From the NCBI GenBank assembly GCA_900539725.1, contig UQDI01000002.1, forward strand, positions 1 through 64,000: a stretch of DNA of 64,000 nucleotides, in the 5' to 3' direction. Under the pieces are notes generated by a model. It made no database searches. It was not told the origin of the DNA and saw only the letters and a list, made by a program, of their open reading frames with translations. The translations under genes were made by a program, and so were the position numbers. Shown piece by piece: positions 61,983 to 64,000 of this stretch. The DNA comes from an uncultured Eubacteriales bacterium. Its GTDB lineage: Bacteria > Bacillota > Clostridia > Tissierellales > Peptoniphilaceae. The number at the start of each line of letters is the position of its first letter. Within the stretch, counting starts at the first letter, position 1.

Positions 61983-63167
61983 ATGAATTATGAAATCTTA
62001 TTACATTTAGGTACAATCTTACTCGTTGGATTTATAGTTTCAAAAATACTTGGCCTCTTCAAATTTCCAGAGGTAACAGGCTACTTGATAGCAGGTATAC
62101 TCATAGGACCCTCGGTCTTAGGACTAATACCCGAAGAAGCAGTTAAGAACTTTGATATCATCAGTGAAGTCGCTTTAGCCTTCATCGCCTTTTCCATAGG
62201 TGCCGAGCTAAAGTTTGACGATTTAAAAAGAGTGGGCAAGGCGATATTTATAATAACTATACTAGAAGCACTAGTTGCCTTTTTCTTAGTAACAGTAGTT
62301 ATGCTTTTACTTGGACAAAGTTTCCCATTCTCACTAGCAATAGGCTCAATCGCGTGCGCAACAGCACCAGCCGCAACACTTATGGTCATTAAGCAATACA
62401 AGGCCGAAGGACCACTAGTTAGGACACTTATTCCAGTCGTTGCACTTGATGACGGCGTTTGTATCATCGCTTTCGGTGTTGCATCAACACTTGCTCAAAA
62501 CATGATACAAGGCGGAGCTTTTTCAATGATGAACATGGTTGGAAAGCCAATAATCCAAATATTTGCTGCCCTTGCTCTAGGTGTAGTAGCAGGCATCATC
62601 ATGGTTAAGTCCATGAGATTCATGAAAAACCAAGGACAAATCCAAGCTTCTTTTATAGGTGTAATCTTCCTACTAGCCGCTATATCACTACGCTTTGACC
62701 TATCAAGTCTACTTACTATGATGGCTTTTGGTACAACAATCTGTAACACATCGAGAGAAGAAATGAAAGTCTTTAACGCAATCGAAGTTATTACGCCAGC
62801 TATCTTCCTATGCTTCTTCGTATTATCAGGCGCAGACCTTAACCTAGCTAGCTTAACAAAGGTTGGCTTATTAGGAGCAGCTTATGTTGTAGCTAGAGTC
62901 GTAGGTAAGGCGCTAGGCGCAGGCATTGGCGCAAAGATCGGCAACTTGCCAAGCACAGTACAACAAAACCTAGGTTTCTGCCTTGTTCCTCAAGCCGGCG
63001 TTGCCATCGGTCTTTCACTAATTGCAAAGAGAATCATACCTGCACCTCATGGAGAAGTAATCAGAGACATAATACTTTCAGCTACAGTTATCTATGAATT
63101 GGTAGGACCGCTATTAACAAAGATGGCGCTACTTAGAGCTGGAGAAATCAAAAAGGAGAACTTATAA
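61983..63167 (+). CDS. CPA2-family cation:proton antiporter
   Basis: This encodes 394 residues with about 12 membrane segments. FPEVTGYLIAGILIGPSVLG is the typical CPA2 start, IACATAPAATLMVIKQY and VALDDGVCIIAFG carry the conserved Asp of TM5-6, and SGADLNLASLTKVG follows. No KTN/TrkA domain is fused. It likely exchanges Na+ or K+ for protons. Its stop overlaps the next start by one base. Confidence 0.9.
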   Translation: MNYEILLHLGTILLVGFIVSKILGLFKFPEVTGYLIAGILIGPSVLGLIPEEAVKNFDIISEVALAFIAFSIGAELKFDDLKRVGKAIFIITILEALVAFFLVTVVMLLLGQSFPFSLAIGSIACATAPAATLMVIKQYKAEGPLVRTLIPVVALDDGVCIIAFGVASTLAQNMIQGGAFSMMNMVGKPIIQIFAALALGVVAGIIMVKSMRFMKNQGQIQASFIGVIFLLAAISLRFDLSSLLTMMAFGTTICNTSREEMKVFNAIEVITPAIFLCFFVLSGADLNLASLTKVGLLGAAYVVARVVGKALGAGIGAKIGNLPSTVQQNLGFCLVPQAGVAIGLSLIAKRIIPAPHGEVIRDIILSATVIYELVGPLLTKMALLRAGEIKKENL

Positions 63168-63613
63168 TGAACATCAAAATTAAGTATTTTGAAGAGCTAA
63201 ACACAACCGAACTATATGAAATACTTAAGCTTAGACAAGCTGTCTTCGTGGTTGAACAAAACTGTCCGTATCACGATATAGACGAGTTTGATCCAGTATC
63301 AGTCCACCTTATGATGATAGAGGGTGACGAGCTTATCGGTTACGCTAGAATCAATGAGAAGGGCACTCGCTACCCAGAAGTTTCTATCGGTCGCTTCCTT
63401 GTCAAAGAGGACGCAAGACAGAAAGGTTACGGCGATAAGCTATTCTCAAGGGCAATCGACTTCATCACAGACGATATGAAAGAGGACACAATCAAGATAC
63501 AAGCGCAAACATATATGAGAAAATATTATGCGAAGAAAGGTTTTAAAGAGATATCCGAGCCTTATCTTGAAGATGATATAGAGCACGTGGATATGCTTTA
63601 CAAAAAAGATTAA
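63167..63613 (+). CDS. GNAT-family N-acetyltransferase (ElaA-like)
   Basis: This encodes 148 residues. LYEILKLRQAVFVVEQNCPY is the ElaA-type beginning, and SIGRFLVKEDARQKGYGDKL is the acetyl-CoA binding motif (R/Q-x-x-G-x-G). Substrate unknown. It starts on the antiporter stop after AAAAGGAGAAC. Confidence 0.88.
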   Translation: MNIKIKYFEELNTTELYEILKLRQAVFVVEQNCPYHDIDEFDPVSVHLMMIEGDELIGYARINEKGTRYPEVSIGRFLVKEDARQKGYGDKLFSRAIDFITDDMKEDTIKIQAQTYMRKYYAKKGFKEISEPYLEDDIEHVDMLYKKD

Positions 63614-63614
63614 T

Positions 63615-64000
63615 ATGTATAAGAAAATATTTATCATGCTTATGGTCTTGTGCTTAGCATTGACTGGATGCGCAGGGACTGATGATGCTGCTAAAAATGA
63701 TAAAAAGGATCTAAGTATACTTTTACTGATTAATGGCACGCTTGGCGACAAGAGCTTCTTCGATAGCGCTGAAGCAGGCATGGAGCTAATCAAGGAAAAG
63801 TATCCAGAGATAAGTACTAAGACCATAGAGATGGGTACCGACGAGACAAAGTACGCTGCAATACTTGAAGAAAACGTTGCTTCAAAGGCCTACGACATCA
63901 TCGTAGTGGGCACTTGGCAGCTTAAGGACAAAGTGCAAAAAATCTCGGACAAGTACCCAGAACAAAAATTTATACTTTTTGACGATAACGCCAACGATGG
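63615..64000 (+). CDS. BMP-family (PnrA-like) substrate-binding lipoprotein, 5' part
   Basis: The first 128 residues are in the window; the frame runs off the 3' end. The lipobox is LTGC at residues 16-19. The mature part starts with LSILLLINGTLGDKSFFDSA and continues YDIIVVGTWQLKDKVQ, with YPEQKFILFDDN, the pattern of basic membrane protein/PnrA nucleoside-binding lipoproteins. It probably feeds an ABC importer encoded beyond the window. It starts 1 nt after the GNAT gene. Confidence 0.83.
   Translation, partial: MYKKIFIMLMVLCLALTGCAGTDDAAKNDKKDLSILLLINGTLGDKSFFDSAEAGMELIKEKYPEISTKTIEMGTDETKYAAILEENVASKAYDIIVVGTWQLKDKVQKISDKYPEQKFILFDDNAND

Overview
This window looks like a chromosomal segment of a low-GC, strictly anaerobic Firmicute. 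The best fit is the Tissierellia/Peptoniphilaceae-Clostridia side of the phylum. The evidence is AT-rich DNA with strong AGGAGG ribosome sites, a C+ (zinc) S14 and zinc-type adenylate kinase, an NAD(P)-linked [FeFe] hydrogenase, a clostridial ferredoxin, a cobalamin riboswitch and many small secreted lipoproteins or 'stalk'-domain proteins. I cannot name the species from sequence alone.

Layout. 1-160: the 3' end of an IS3-family insertion sequence. 487-2648: two secreted or membrane orphans and a lipoprotein. 2786-6604 (minus): a three-gene hydrogenase operon hndA-hndC-hndD. 6670-7155: a divergent regulatory region with a consensus promoter and a structured leader for the S10 supercluster. 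7156-21007: S10-spc-alpha ribosomal superoperon from rpsJ to rplQ, with secY, adk, infA and rpoA, but with map and rpsD missing from their usual places and a KOW-domain protein in the map position. 21070-22552: a HutD/Ves-like protein and a lipoprotein. 22553-23145: a large non-coding region with inverted repeats and a nine-unit 18-bp tandem array. 23146-28800: an apparent operon of a methyltransferase, CDF metal exporter, glutamate-cysteine ligase-like enzyme, permuted ATP-grasp ligase and lipoprotein. 28918-29805: small genes including a 2[4Fe-4S] ferredoxin. 29885-35617: trmN6-like, rsmI, nurA, herA and glgA. 35618-36116: a second tandem-repeat array related to the first, then a Crp-type palindrome ahead of aspA. 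37687-39658: two membrane proteins, one an EamA exporter with a histidine-rich tail. 39728-40477: an arsenite-methyltransferase-like gene with an in-frame UGA. 40692-44352: a paired ABC exporter behind a leader terminator, then a small antitoxin-like gene. 44440-48860: metG, tatD, rnmV, rsmA and a SmtB-type zinc sensor. 49031-50943: secreted proteins. 51050-57685: a B12-riboswitch-controlled locus, cbiMNQO plus sirC-hemC-cobA/hemD-hemB. 57685-64000: RNase H, an XRE/ImmA/C39-peptidase set, D-serine ammonia-lyase, a PII-like protein with a CPA2 antiporter, a GNAT acetyltransferase and the start of a BMP-family lipoprotein.

The most interesting observation is the arsM-like gene at 39728-40477. 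The reading frame is interrupted by one UGA exactly where the family has a conserved arsenic-binding cysteine, the frame continues in homology for 58 more codons, and a stem-loop with a GG-starting apical loop lies 12-38 nt after the UGA. This is what a selenocysteine codon with a bacterial SECIS would look like. Secondary points are two intergenic tandem arrays that share core words in opposite orientation, a glutathione-like biosynthetic pair next to a metal exporter, a NurA-HerA pair in a housekeeping operon, a PII-like/antiporter pair, and a triple 11-bp operator-like repeat overlapping a promoter.
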